From positions 1 to 5,817 of the forward strand of contig JACMQD010000150.1 of the NCBI GenBank assembly GCA_014377155.1: a DNA stretch of 5,817 bases, given 5' to 3'. The DNA comes from Herminiimonas sp. Its GTDB lineage: Bacteria; Pseudomonadota; Gammaproteobacteria; Burkholderiales; Burkholderiaceae. Below the pieces are notes generated by a model. The model had not been told where the DNA came from. It was given only the letters and a program-made list of their open reading frames with translations, and ran no database searches. The translations under genes and the position numbers were made by a program. Below, piece after piece: positions 1 through 5,817 of the stretch. Each line of letters starts with the position of its first letter. Positions within the stretch are counted from its first letter, which is position 1.

Positions 1-126
1 CAAAAAAATAGGGGTCGTGTCGATTTCGGTATAGCACTATTTTCAGAGACTCTTGCTGTCGATTACGTCATTTCTACGAGAGTCTTGTTGCACAAAAAAA
101 CCTTGTTCCGTATCCAATCATTTGTA

Positions 127-154
127 GGAACTTTACTTGTCGATCTGCTTCTAT
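127..154 (+). promoter_or_regulatory. Candidate ECF (sigma-E-like) promoter of the lipoprotein gene
   Basis: GGAACTT at 127-133 matches the -35 element typical of sigma-E-type extracytoplasmic-function promoters. After a 15-base spacer, TTCTAT at 149-154 shares its TCTA core with the GTCTAA-type -10 element. The lipoprotein start codon is about 70 bases downstream, and sigma-E regulons commonly include envelope lipoproteins. The match was made by eye, and a different sigma factor could be used; TTGCAC at 88-93 with TATCCA at 111-116 (17-base spacer) is a weaker housekeeping-type alternative. Confidence 0.35.
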
Positions 155-226
155 CTAGCGCATGCATGCAACCTTTCGGTGCGGATGAAGATCGGCACTC
201 TCTATTCAATTCTTCAGGAGAATTTT

Positions 227-565
227 ATGTCCAGATGGATCATAGTATTAGCGTCGGCGATGGCGTTGACGGCATGTGGCGCTATGTCGGGCACACCCAC
301 CACATCCGGCTCCAGTTCGAGCGGTATGTCGACTTCGCCATCGAGCGGAACGAACTCGAGTTATGGGTCGGGTACGTCTTCATCGACCAGGTCCGATACC
401 AGTGGCACATCGGGCGCCGGGGCGACCGGTTCGACCATGGCGCCCGGAACCGGAACGACCAGCGGTACCAGCGGTTCCAGCGGTTCCATGCCAGGTTCGT
501 CGACCATGCCGGGTTCGACCACGACTATGCCTGGCGCAACCGGTACCAGCACTGCGCCGAAGTAA
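227..565 (+). CDS. Small Ser/Thr/Gly-rich putative lipoprotein
   Basis: This predicts a 112-residue secreted protein of unknown function. The N-terminus (MSRWIIVLASAMALTAC) is a short lipoprotein signal peptide: one Arg, a hydrophobic core, and a lipobox L14-T15-A16 before Cys17, the likely lipidated residue. The mature 96 residues are low complexity: about three quarters are Ser, Thr or Gly, only three are charged (one Arg, one Asp and the terminal Lys), and Met-Pro-Gly recurs three times near residues 88-104. Such a chain is probably disordered, for example a flexible envelope tether, but this is inferred from composition. ATG 227 is preferred over the in-frame upstream ATG at 137 because CAGGAG at 215-220 is a well-spaced ribosome binding site and the signal peptide begins exactly there. 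The gene faces ogt, with 32 bases between the two stop codons. I do not recognise a named family. Confidence 0.8.
   Translation: MSRWIIVLASAMALTACGAMSGTPTTSGSSSSGMSTSPSSGTNSSYGSGTSSSTRSDTSGTSGAGATGSTMAPGTGTTSGTSGSSGSMPGSSTMPGSTTTMPGATGTSTAPK
459..485 (+). repeat. Three tandem 9-bp units inside the lipoprotein gene
   Basis: The units CCAGCGGTA, CCAGCGGTT and CCAGCGGTT lie head to tail. Each is a whole number of codons, so the repeat encodes a Ser-Gly-Thr/Ser periodicity, and gain or loss of a unit would add or remove three residues without shifting the frame. Less perfect copies of a GGTTCGACCATG-like unit flank it, at about 429-440 and 494-528, and underlie the Met-Pro-Gly repeats. Confidence 0.7.
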
Positions 566-597
566 CCCGCTCCAGCGACTACGTCAAGCAACACGTT

Positions 598-1080
598 CTA
601 CCGCAGCACGATGCCTTCGAGCGCAAGCAAATACCGTTTGCGTTCAAGGCCCCCTGCGTAGCCGGTTACCGCACCGGACGCACCAATCACGCGGTGACAC
701 GGCACGACGATCGAAACAGGATTGCGGCCATTGGCCGAGCCGACCGCGCGCGAGGCACCAGGATTGCCCAGGCGCTGCGCTTGTTGCGAATAGGTGATCG
801 ACTCGCCAAACGGAATCGCTTCCAGCTGTTGCCACACAGCGCGCTGGAAGGGGGTGCCGGCCAAATCCAAAGGTAGCGTGAAGCGCTGACGTTGCCGCGA
901 AAAATATTCGTCGAGTTGTTTTACACCAGCCCGCAGGTGCGGATGATCGGGTGCGTGCTGCCAGCCATCCTTGCCGCGAAAATGCTTGTGCTCTTCGAAA
1001 TAAATGCCACAGATGCCGGTGCTGCTTGCCCCGATCAGCAAGTGGCCCAAGGGACTGTCGTGTTCAATATAAAAAATCAT
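598..1080 (-). CDS. ogt: Methylated-DNA--[protein]-cysteine S-methyltransferase (O6-alkylguanine-DNA alkyltransferase)
   Basis: This 160-residue cytoplasmic suicide enzyme removes methyl or larger alkyl groups from O6-guanine, and less well O4-thymine, by moving them to its own cysteine. The N-terminal ribonuclease-H-like part is residues 1-70. The DNA-binding catalytic domain starts at GTPFQRAVW (75-83). Key residues are visible: Tyr97 in the recognition helix, the arginine finger Arg111 in RAVG, the Asn117 hinge in ANGRNP, and the active-site Cys128 in IVVPCHRVIG. The TGYAGGLERK loop (139-148) and closing LLALEG helix also match E. coli Ogt, and the length is close to that protein's. The start at 1080 has a strong ribosome binding site, GGAGG at 1085-1089. 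It lies 12 bases after the stop of the Ada/AlkA fusion gene, so the two are very likely co-transcribed. All catalytic residues are present. An AdaB-type name would be equally descriptive. Confidence 0.95.
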   Translation of the reverse strand: MIFYIEHDSPLGHLLIGASSTGICGIYFEEHKHFRGKDGWQHAPDHPHLRAGVKQLDEYFSRQRQRFTLPLDLAGTPFQRAVWQQLEAIPFGESITYSQQAQRLGNPGASRAVGSANGRNPVSIVVPCHRVIGASGAVTGYAGGLERKRYLLALEGIVLR

Positions 1081-1084
1081 GCTG

Positions 1085-1089
1085 CCTCC
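1085..1089 (-). promoter_or_regulatory. Ribosome binding site of ogt
   Basis: Read on the minus strand this is GGAGG, four bases before the ogt ATG. It sits in the 12-base gap after the upstream stop codon (1095-1093). It supports the chosen ogt start and independent translation from a shared mRNA. Confidence 0.75.
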
Positions 1090-1092
1090 AGC

Positions 1093-2586
1093 TTATTGAA
1101 GAGAATGCCACAGCAACAACGCTGCATAGGCACGCCATGGCGACCAGGATTGGGCGCGGGTGCGCAACTGCTTTTCGGTGAGCCGGGTCGTACCGGTCAG
1201 GTCGACTTCGGCCGCGGCCTTTTGCAAGCCGAGATCACCCGCCGGAAACGCATCGGGAAACCGTAGCGCGCGCAAAGCGATATAGTGCGCGGTCCATGCG
1301 CCGATGCCGCCAATGGTCGTCAGTTGTGCGACCGCCTGCTCCAGCGACGTGCCGGGCGGGATGGTCAAGCCTCCCTCGGCGGCATGGCGCGCGATGTTGA
1401 TGACGGTTTGCGCACGCGTCCTGGGCAAGCCGATCGCCGCGATCTCTTCTGCTGTTGCCAGAGCCAAGCGGGCCGCCGCCGGGAAATGGTGCGTGATGTC
1501 GGCCAACGGCGTCACCACGGCATCACCGAAGCGCGCTACCAGCCGGCCTGAAATCGTGGTTGCCCCCGCCACGCTTACTTGCTGTCCCAGCACCGCGCGC
1601 ACTGCCAGCTCGAACGCGTCGAACGCACCTGGTACACGCAGCCCGGGTACCGCGGCCATCGCTGCTCCCAACAGCGCATCCTTGCCCAGATGCGCTTCGA
1701 TCGCGGCAGGATTGGCATCGAGATCGAACTGGTTGCGAATACGCGCCAGCAAGGGCATCAATATCGGTGCCAACTGCGGTGCCACGTCGACTTGCAATTG
1801 GTTTTTTGCCGCCAGATGGGTTACCCGCAGCCAGCCGTCCGCAGCACCGATGCGTACGCTACGCATGTACGATAATGTATCGATCGCTTCGACGCCCTTG
1901 ATCGCACGACCCGCCAGATACCGAAGCATCGGATCCCAGGCGAAAGGCGGACGGTAAGCCAGTCGTAACACCAGCCAGTCCTGGCCGCCGTCATCGACGT
2001 AGGACGCGGCACGGCGGACATCGGTCGGCGCCATACCGTAGCGGGCCGTGAATAGCGCATTGAAACGGCGTACGCTGCCGAAGCCGGCCGCAAAGGCCAG
2101 CTCGGCCATCGGCAGAGCGGTTTCCTGCAACAGCTTCTTGGCAAACAGCAGCCGCTGGGTCTGGGCCAGTTCCACCGGGCTGACGCCGAAGTGTTGCAGC
2201 AGCACGCGTCTCAATTGCCGCGACGATAATCCAACGTTATTTGCCAGTCGTTCGACATTGCCGTCATTGAGTGCCCCGGCAGCAATACGCTGCCAGACCG
2301 CATGCGCGAGATTTTGTTGCAGCGCATACGGCGCCAGTTCAGGCCGGCAGCGCAGGCATGGACGAAATCCCGAGGCTTCGGCTGCGGCCGCTGTCGAAAA
2401 AAACAGGCAGGACGAGGCGCGCGGCGTCTTTACAGTGCACACAGGACGACAATAAATGCCGGTGGTTTTCACACCGGTAAAAAAGACGCCATCGAAGCGG
2501 GTATCGCGCGCGGCCAGCGCCCGGTAGCACGCGGCCTGGTCTGGTGCGAAGGCGGGGAGGGAACACGGAGATGGCTGGCTGTTCAT
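1093..2586 (-). CDS. alkA: Ada-N / AraC-HTH / AlkA fusion: methyl-phosphotriester sensor-regulator with 3-methyladenine DNA glycosylase II
   Basis: This three-part repair protein has 497 residues from the start used here. Residues about 14-88 form an Ada-type zinc domain: Cys46, Cys50, Cys77 and Cys80 keep exactly the spacing of E. coli Ada Cys38/42/69/72, so Cys46 is the likely methyl acceptor from phosphotriesters. Residues about 91-195 are an AraC-type double helix-turn-helix; in Ada-type proteins self-methylation turns this region into a transcription activator. Residues about 202-320 match the AlkA N-terminal domain and about 320-497 the HhH-GPD glycosylase fold, with hairpin GGIGAW at 426-431, probable catalytic Asp451 (AlkA Asp238) and Trp493 (AlkA Trp272). 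AlkA excises 3-methylated purines and related lesions. An upstream in-frame ATG at 2616 would add ten residues. I prefer 2586 because the best promoter overlaps the upstream ATG and because the extra residues look non-homologous. Neither start has a clear ribosome binding site. ogt follows in the same operon. Confidence 0.93.
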   Translation of the reverse strand: MNSQPSPCSLPAFAPDQAACYRALAARDTRFDGVFFTGVKTTGIYCRPVCTVKTPRASSCLFFSTAAAAEASGFRPCLRCRPELAPYALQQNLAHAVWQRIAAGALNDGNVERLANNVGLSSRQLRRVLLQHFGVSPVELAQTQRLLFAKKLLQETALPMAELAFAAGFGSVRRFNALFTARYGMAPTDVRRAASYVDDGGQDWLVLRLAYRPPFAWDPMLRYLAGRAIKGVEAIDTLSYMRSVRIGAADGWLRVTHLAAKNQLQVDVAPQLAPILMPLLARIRNQFDLDANPAAIEAHLGKDALLGAAMAAVPGLRVPGAFDAFELAVRAVLGQQVSVAGATTISGRLVARFGDAVVTPLADITHHFPAAARLALATAEEIAAIGLPRTRAQTVINIARHAAEGGLTIPPGTSLEQAVAQLTTIGGIGAWTAHYIALRALRFPDAFPAGDLGLQKAAAEVDLTGTTRLTEKQLRTRAQSWSPWRAYAALLLWHSLQ

Positions 2587-2593
2587 AGACTTA

Positions 2594-2622
2594 TTTATAC
2601 GCGCGGCACATCGCATCGTCTA
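2594..2622 (-). promoter_or_regulatory. Putative sigma70 promoter of the alkA-ogt operon
   Basis: On the minus strand, TAGACG (2622-2617, four of six matches to TTGACA) is followed by a 17-base spacer and TATAAA (2599-2594, five of six matches to TATAAT). Transcription would start about 2588-2586, at or one or two bases before the ATG at 2586, giving an almost leaderless mRNA. This fits the absence of a Shine-Dalgarno sequence there. The spacer contains the alternative ATG at 2616, which could not be translated from this transcript. Confidence 0.5.
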
Positions 2623-2770
2623 GCCGTTTTCGGACATGCTTTGCGATAGGCTACGAGGTCTCGGATGAAGCGGACCGGGCTTACGGGCGTGGCGATCGGC
2701 GTAAAATTCCCGGACCTGCTGCGCCCGCTCCCTTACACTACGGGGCTCAGCCCTGCGCCACGTACCTGCC

Positions 2771-3658
2771 ATGTCCAACATTCCCCTGCCCATCGTCGAT
2801 GGCGTCGCCCCAAGCTATCTCTGGCTTCCCGAAGGGTCGTGGGAGTCGCTGCTGGCGTTTCTGGTGGTCCGTTTTCCGGATGTCGGCGCGGCGACCTGGA
2901 CCGCGCGCATGGAAAAGGGTAACGTGGTCGACGGTCACGGCAAGCGGTTGTCACCCGAGACCAGGTATCGGCGTGGAGACCGGATTTTCTATTACCGCGA
3001 ACTGGACGCGGAGACGCCCATTCCGTTCGAAGAAACCATCCTCTATCGCGATGAGCGCATTCTGGTAGCCGACAAGCCGCATTTCTTGCCAGTGACGCCG
3101 GGCGGACGCTTCTTGCATCAAACCCTGCTGGTGCGGCTAAAGAAAAAACTCGGCCTGCCGCATCTGACGCCGATACACCGTCTTGATCGCGAAACTGCCG
3201 GCGTGGTAATTTTTTCGCATGACATCGAGACACGGGGCGCTTATCAGTCGCTGTTCCAGAAGCGCGAAATCGACAAGGTCTACGAGGCGCTCGCGCCGAC
3301 CCTGGCTGACAAACAGTTTCCATTTGTCCACCGCAGCCGGATGGTCGAAGGCACGCCATTTTTTTGCATGCAGGAAGTCGCCGGCGAACCGAATTCCGAA
3401 ACCCACATCGATCTGATTGAACGACGCGGCGACACGAGTCTGTACCGACTGTGCCCCGTGACGGGGCGCAAGCACCAGTTGCGCGTGCATCTCGCCGCAC
3501 TTGGCATTCCCATCATTCACGACGCCTTCTATCCGATCGCACTGGCCTGCAAGGCCGACGACATGTCGCAACCGCTTAAGCTCCTGGCGCGTGCGATTGC
3601 GTTCATCGATCCCGTCACGGGTCGCCGGCAGACCTTTGAAAGCCAGCGAAGCCTTTGA
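2771..3658 (+). CDS. RluA-family RNA pseudouridine synthase
   Basis: This 295-residue cytoplasmic enzyme converts specific uridines in RNA, probably rRNA or tRNA, to pseudouridine. The N-terminal 80 residues form a small domain resembling the S4-like leader of the family. The catalytic domain starts around ILYRDERILVADKP (90-103). Motif HRLDRETAG (136-144) carries the catalytic Asp139. The conserved Tyr171 lies in DKVYEAL, and TGRKHQLRVHL (231-241) is the second family signature, followed by GIPIIHDAFYP, where the usual Gly-Asp is His250-Asp251. The protein is not clearly RluA, RluC or RluD, so the target nucleotide cannot be assigned and no symbol is given. The start has no good ribosome binding site; the ATG at 2771 is chosen because the family's N-terminal motif (PSYLWLPEG) follows it at the usual distance. 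It is divergent from the alkA operon, and the exonuclease gene follows after 101 bases. Confidence 0.92.
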   Translation: MSNIPLPIVDGVAPSYLWLPEGSWESLLAFLVVRFPDVGAATWTARMEKGNVVDGHGKRLSPETRYRRGDRIFYYRELDAETPIPFEETILYRDERILVADKPHFLPVTPGGRFLHQTLLVRLKKKLGLPHLTPIHRLDRETAGVVIFSHDIETRGAYQSLFQKREIDKVYEALAPTLADKQFPFVHRSRMVEGTPFFCMQEVAGEPNSETHIDLIERRGDTSLYRLCPVTGRKHQLRVHLAALGIPIIHDAFYPIALACKADDMSQPLKLLARAIAFIDPVTGRRQTFESQRSL

Positions 3659-3759
3659 GTCAGCCGGTATCCTGTCCTATACGGCCCCATTCGACCAATG
3701 TGTCTTACACGTTGCAACCGGTTTTACGCCGGGTGTCACGACCCCTCTGAAAGCGCATC

Positions 3760-4386
3760 ATGTTTCAAAAACCCATCGTCATGCTCGACTTCGAGACTAC
3801 CGGATTAAGCCCTGCCGCCGGCGACCGCATTACTGAAGTCGCGGCGCTGCGCATCGTCAACGGCCGCATCGTCGACCGCTTTGTCTCGCTCGTCAATTGC
3901 AATGTTCGCATCCCATCATTCATTACGCAGTTTACCGGCATCACGCAATCGATGGTTAATGGTGCGCCGCCTGCGTCTGTGGTGGTGCCCGAGCTGTTAC
4001 GCTTCATCGGCACCGACGCCCTGTCAGCCCATAATGCCAGTTTCGATGCCAAGTTTCTGCTGGCCGAAAGTGACCGCATCGGACTTTCGTCGTCGCATGC
4101 GCAGTTAATCTGCTCGCTCAAATTGTCGCGCCGTGTGTTTCCGGGCATGGCCAGTTACAAGCTTTCCACGCTGGCGTCGGCATTGGGCATTCGCTTCAAC
4201 GGCACCGCGCACAGAGCCGAAGCCGACGCCGAAGTGTCGGCCAACCTGCTGATCCATATCGCCGAACATCTGGGCCGCACCTATCGCTTTTCGTCGATCG
4301 ATCCGGGCCTGCTGGAACGGGTCAACCGGCTGAGCGCAGCGAAGGTGCGGGATTTTCTGGATAAACAGAGTGTTATCGGTTTCTGA
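3760..4386 (+). CDS. DEDDh-family 3'-5' exonuclease (DnaQ/epsilon-like)
   Basis: This 208-residue nuclease resembles the proofreading epsilon subunit of DNA polymerase III and the exonuclease domain of PolC. All five two-metal catalytic residues are visible: Asp10 and Glu12 in LDFETTG, Asp96 in SAHNASFDAKFL, and His151 and Asp156 in the TAHRAEADAE motif, which defines the DEDDh subgroup. The phrase FTGITQSMVNGAP (58-70) is typical of the family. After the exonuclease fold (to about residue 172) there is only a short helical tail, with no recognisable polymerase-binding, BRCT or GIY-YIG domain. It is therefore a free-standing paralogue rather than clearly the replicative dnaQ, and DNA versus RNA as substrate cannot be told. 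The weak GAAAG at 3749-3753 may serve as ribosome binding site. It could be transcribed with the pseudouridine synthase gene 101 bases upstream; I see no terminator between them. Confidence 0.9.
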   Translation: MFQKPIVMLDFETTGLSPAAGDRITEVAALRIVNGRIVDRFVSLVNCNVRIPSFITQFTGITQSMVNGAPPASVVVPELLRFIGTDALSAHNASFDAKFLLAESDRIGLSSSHAQLICSLKLSRRVFPGMASYKLSTLASALGIRFNGTAHRAEADAEVSANLLIHIAEHLGRTYRFSSIDPGLLERVNRLSAAKVRDFLDKQSVIGF

Positions 4387-4599
4387 CGAACGAGGCGAAA
4401 GGTCTAGTGCCACGCTATGCAAGCGTTGGACGAGGATGACGATACCGCGATTCTCGAAAAGAACCGGCCACATAAGAAATCACGCTAAGGCAGTATCCGC
4501 ATTGCGCCTGGTGGCTTTATCCGGCCCGGTCGTATCGGCAGTCCACCCGTTGCCTGCCTTTGCGCTACACTGCCCTTCCCTTTATCGATTCGAGATCCC

Positions 4600-5817
4600 A
4601 TGTTTACCGTCGAGCGCGCGCCCAGTCTTAAAACCGTGCTGATTGCCGGCGGCCTGATTCTAACGCTGGCCATGGGCGTACGGCACGGCTTCGGCTTCTG
4701 GCTGCAGCCGATTTCGCAGGCACATGGCTGGACCCGCGAAACCTATTCGCTGGCACTGGCCTTGCAAAATCTGATGTGGGGTGTGTTCGGGCCGTTTGCC
4801 GGCATGGCGGCGGATCGTTTCGGCACTGCCCGCGTAGTGATTGTCGGTGCGTTGTTATACATGGCGGGGCTGTTGTGGATGGCCCTGGTGGATCAGCCGA
4901 CTGCGTTCATTGTCGGCTCCGGCATCCTGATCGGCGGTGCGCTTGCCTGCACGGCATTCGGTGCCATTAGCGGCATCATCGGTCGCGTCGCGCCTGAGGC
5001 GCAGCGGTCGTGGGCCTTCGGTATTTCGTCGGCCGCCAGTTCGTTCGGCCAGTTTGCGATGATGCCGGTGGAGCAGCAACTGATTTCGAATACGGGCTGG
5101 CAAAACGCCTTCTACGTGCTGGCGTTTCTGATCGTCGTAGTGATGATTCCGATGGCGTTCGGCCTGCGCGAAACCAAAGCCGGCAAGTCCGACGGACCGC
5201 AGCAAAGCATCCTGGAAGCCACCCGCGAAGCATTCAAGTACCCGCCTTTTCTGTTGCTGCTGGCCGGCTATTTCGTTTGCGGCTTTCAGGTAGTCTTCAT
5301 CGGCGTGCACATGCCGTCGTACCTGAAGGACAAGGGCATTCTCGACCCCAACGTAGCGGTCGTGGCACTGGCGCTGATCGGCCTGTTCAATATTTTTGGC
5401 TCTTATTATGCTGGCAAGCTCGGCGGTATATTGCCCAAGCGCTATCTGCTGTCGTCGATTTATCTGGGGCGTACCGCAATCATTGCATTGTTCCTGTTGG
5501 CGCCGCTGTCATCGTGGTCGGTCTATGTGTTTTCGGCAGCCATGGGCCTGTTGTGGTTGTCGACGGTGCCGCTGACCAATGGCGTGATCGCCGGTATTTT
5601 CGGCGTCAAGTATCTGTCCATGCTGTCGGGGTTCGTATTCTTTTCGCATCAGGTCGGCAGTTTTCTCGGGGTTTGGCTGGGCGGCTACCTGTTCACGCGT
5701 CAAGGCAGCTATGACGCAGTGTGGATCATCACACTGGTGCTTGGCGTGTTCGCAGCGCTGATCAATTTGCCGATTAACGAAAAGCCCATCGTTCGAGTGC
5801 GGCCCGCGCTCGCATGA
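4600..5817 (+). CDS. Major facilitator superfamily transporter, YcxA / monocarboxylate-type
   Basis: This 405-residue inner-membrane secondary carrier is complete, with its TGA as the last three bases of the window. Twelve hydrophobic segments are visible, at about residues 12-30, 52-72, 78-97, 103-125, 138-158, 168-188, 215-235, 250-270, 283-302, 307-329, 340-361 and 372-392. A charged loop (189-214) sits between the two six-helix halves. The loop after helix 2, GMAADRFGTARV (68-79), is the MFS motif A with its Asp72-Arg73. The opening GVRHGFGFWLQPISQAHGWTRE, with its tryptophan-rich entry to helix 2, resembles carriers of the YcxA, oxalate/formate and monocarboxylate type, so a small organic anion is a reasonable but unproven substrate. 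A weak GAGA at 4592-4595 precedes the start. The 213-base gap upstream separates it from the exonuclease gene, and no neighbour suggests a substrate. Confidence 0.9.
   Translation: MFTVERAPSLKTVLIAGGLILTLAMGVRHGFGFWLQPISQAHGWTRETYSLALALQNLMWGVFGPFAGMAADRFGTARVVIVGALLYMAGLLWMALVDQPTAFIVGSGILIGGALACTAFGAISGIIGRVAPEAQRSWAFGISSAASSFGQFAMMPVEQQLISNTGWQNAFYVLAFLIVVVMIPMAFGLRETKAGKSDGPQQSILEATREAFKYPPFLLLLAGYFVCGFQVVFIGVHMPSYLKDKGILDPNVAVVALALIGLFNIFGSYYAGKLGGILPKRYLLSSIYLGRTAIIALFLLAPLSSWSVYVFSAAMGLLWLSTVPLTNGVIAGIFGVKYLSMLSGFVFFSHQVGSFLGVWLGGYLFTRQGSYDAVWIITLVLGVFAALINLPINEKPIVRVRPALA

Noticed and set aside
160..169. Palindrome GCATGCATGC in the leader of the lipoprotein gene
   Set aside because: It is a single short palindrome with no second copy or adjacent regulator. 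It is likely chance.
361..594. Minus-strand frame of 77 codons rich in Val and Pro
   Set aside because: It is the antisense of the Ser/Gly/Thr repeat region, so its repetitiveness is inherited. It has no ribosome binding site or recognisable domain.
85..876. Long plus-strand reading frame of 263 codons crossing the lipoprotein gene and antisense to ogt
   Set aside because: It starts at TTG with no ribosome binding site, has a Arg/His-rich composition unlike a folded protein, and overlaps two well-supported genes. It is a high-GC shadow frame.
2734..2739. TACACT as a -10 element for the pseudouridine synthase gene, with a similar TACACT at 4566-4571 before the MFS gene
   Set aside because: Both are plausible -10 hexamers at sensible distances from the start codons, but neither has a -35 match at 15-19 bases, so they are not listed as promoters.
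3453..3467. Perfect inverted repeat GCCCCGT-G-ACGGGGC
   Set aside because: It encodes part of the conserved PVTGRK motif of the pseudouridine synthase. A one-base loop cannot form a hairpin, and codon constraint plus GC content explain it.
2733..3500. Minus-strand frame of 255 codons opposite the pseudouridine synthase
   Set aside because: It is rich in Arg, Cys and Pro with no domain, and is antisense to a gene with clear catalytic motifs.
4412..4426. Hairpin ACGCT-ATGCA-AGCGT after the exonuclease gene, considered as a terminator
   Set aside because: It has only five pairs and is not followed by a T-run, so it is not a credible intrinsic terminator.
4370..4642. Possible 90-codon gene between the exonuclease and the MFS transporter
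   Set aside because: It overlaps both neighbours, has no ribosome binding site and encodes no recognisable motif. The 213-base gap is treated as non-coding.
5010..5714. Plus-strand frame of 234 codons within the MFS gene
   Set aside because: It is a frame-shifted shadow of the transporter; it is arginine-rich and has no membrane segments.

Overview
The window is ordinary chromosomal DNA from a GC-rich proteobacterium. Gene content, codon choice and the style of the proteins (an Ada-type/AlkA fusion beside ogt, a stand-alone RluA-family enzyme, a YcxA-type MFS carrier) suggest a betaproteobacterium of the order Burkholderiales, perhaps Oxalobacteraceae. This is an inference from protein character; no rRNA or other marker gene is present. 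I see no tRNA, rRNA, CRISPR array, insertion sequence, integrase or phage gene.

Layout. Positions 1-226 are AT-richer non-coding DNA that leads into a small Ser/Thr/Gly-rich lipoprotein gene (227-565, +). An extracytoplasmic-sigma-like promoter candidate lies at 127-154. Converging on it from the other strand is a two-gene alkylation-repair operon: an Ada-N/AraC-HTH/AlkA fusion (2586-1093, -), then ogt (1080-598, -) after a 12-bp gap with a good ribosome binding site. Next, on the plus strand, come an RluA-family pseudouridine synthase (2771-3658), a DEDDh 3'-5' exonuclease (3760-4386) and a 12-TM MFS transporter (4600-5817). The transporter's stop codon is the last base of the window. The 184-bp gap at 2587-2770 is a divergent promoter region. 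The 213-bp gap at 4387-4599 holds no convincing gene or terminator.

How the genes work together. The minus-strand pair packs a whole adaptive response to DNA alkylation into two proteins: a methyl-phosphotriester sensor and putative transcription activator fused to a 3-methyladenine glycosylase, and a separate O6-alkylguanine methyltransferase. The plus-strand genes (RNA modification, nuclease, transport) show no obvious shared pathway and are probably just neighbours.

The most interesting points are the three-domain repair fusion, a sigma70-like promoter placed so that its mRNA would be nearly leaderless (which also argues for the later start codon), and the low-complexity lipoprotein with an envelope-stress-like promoter and an in-frame 9-bp tandem repeat. 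I did not find a convincing undescribed system here.
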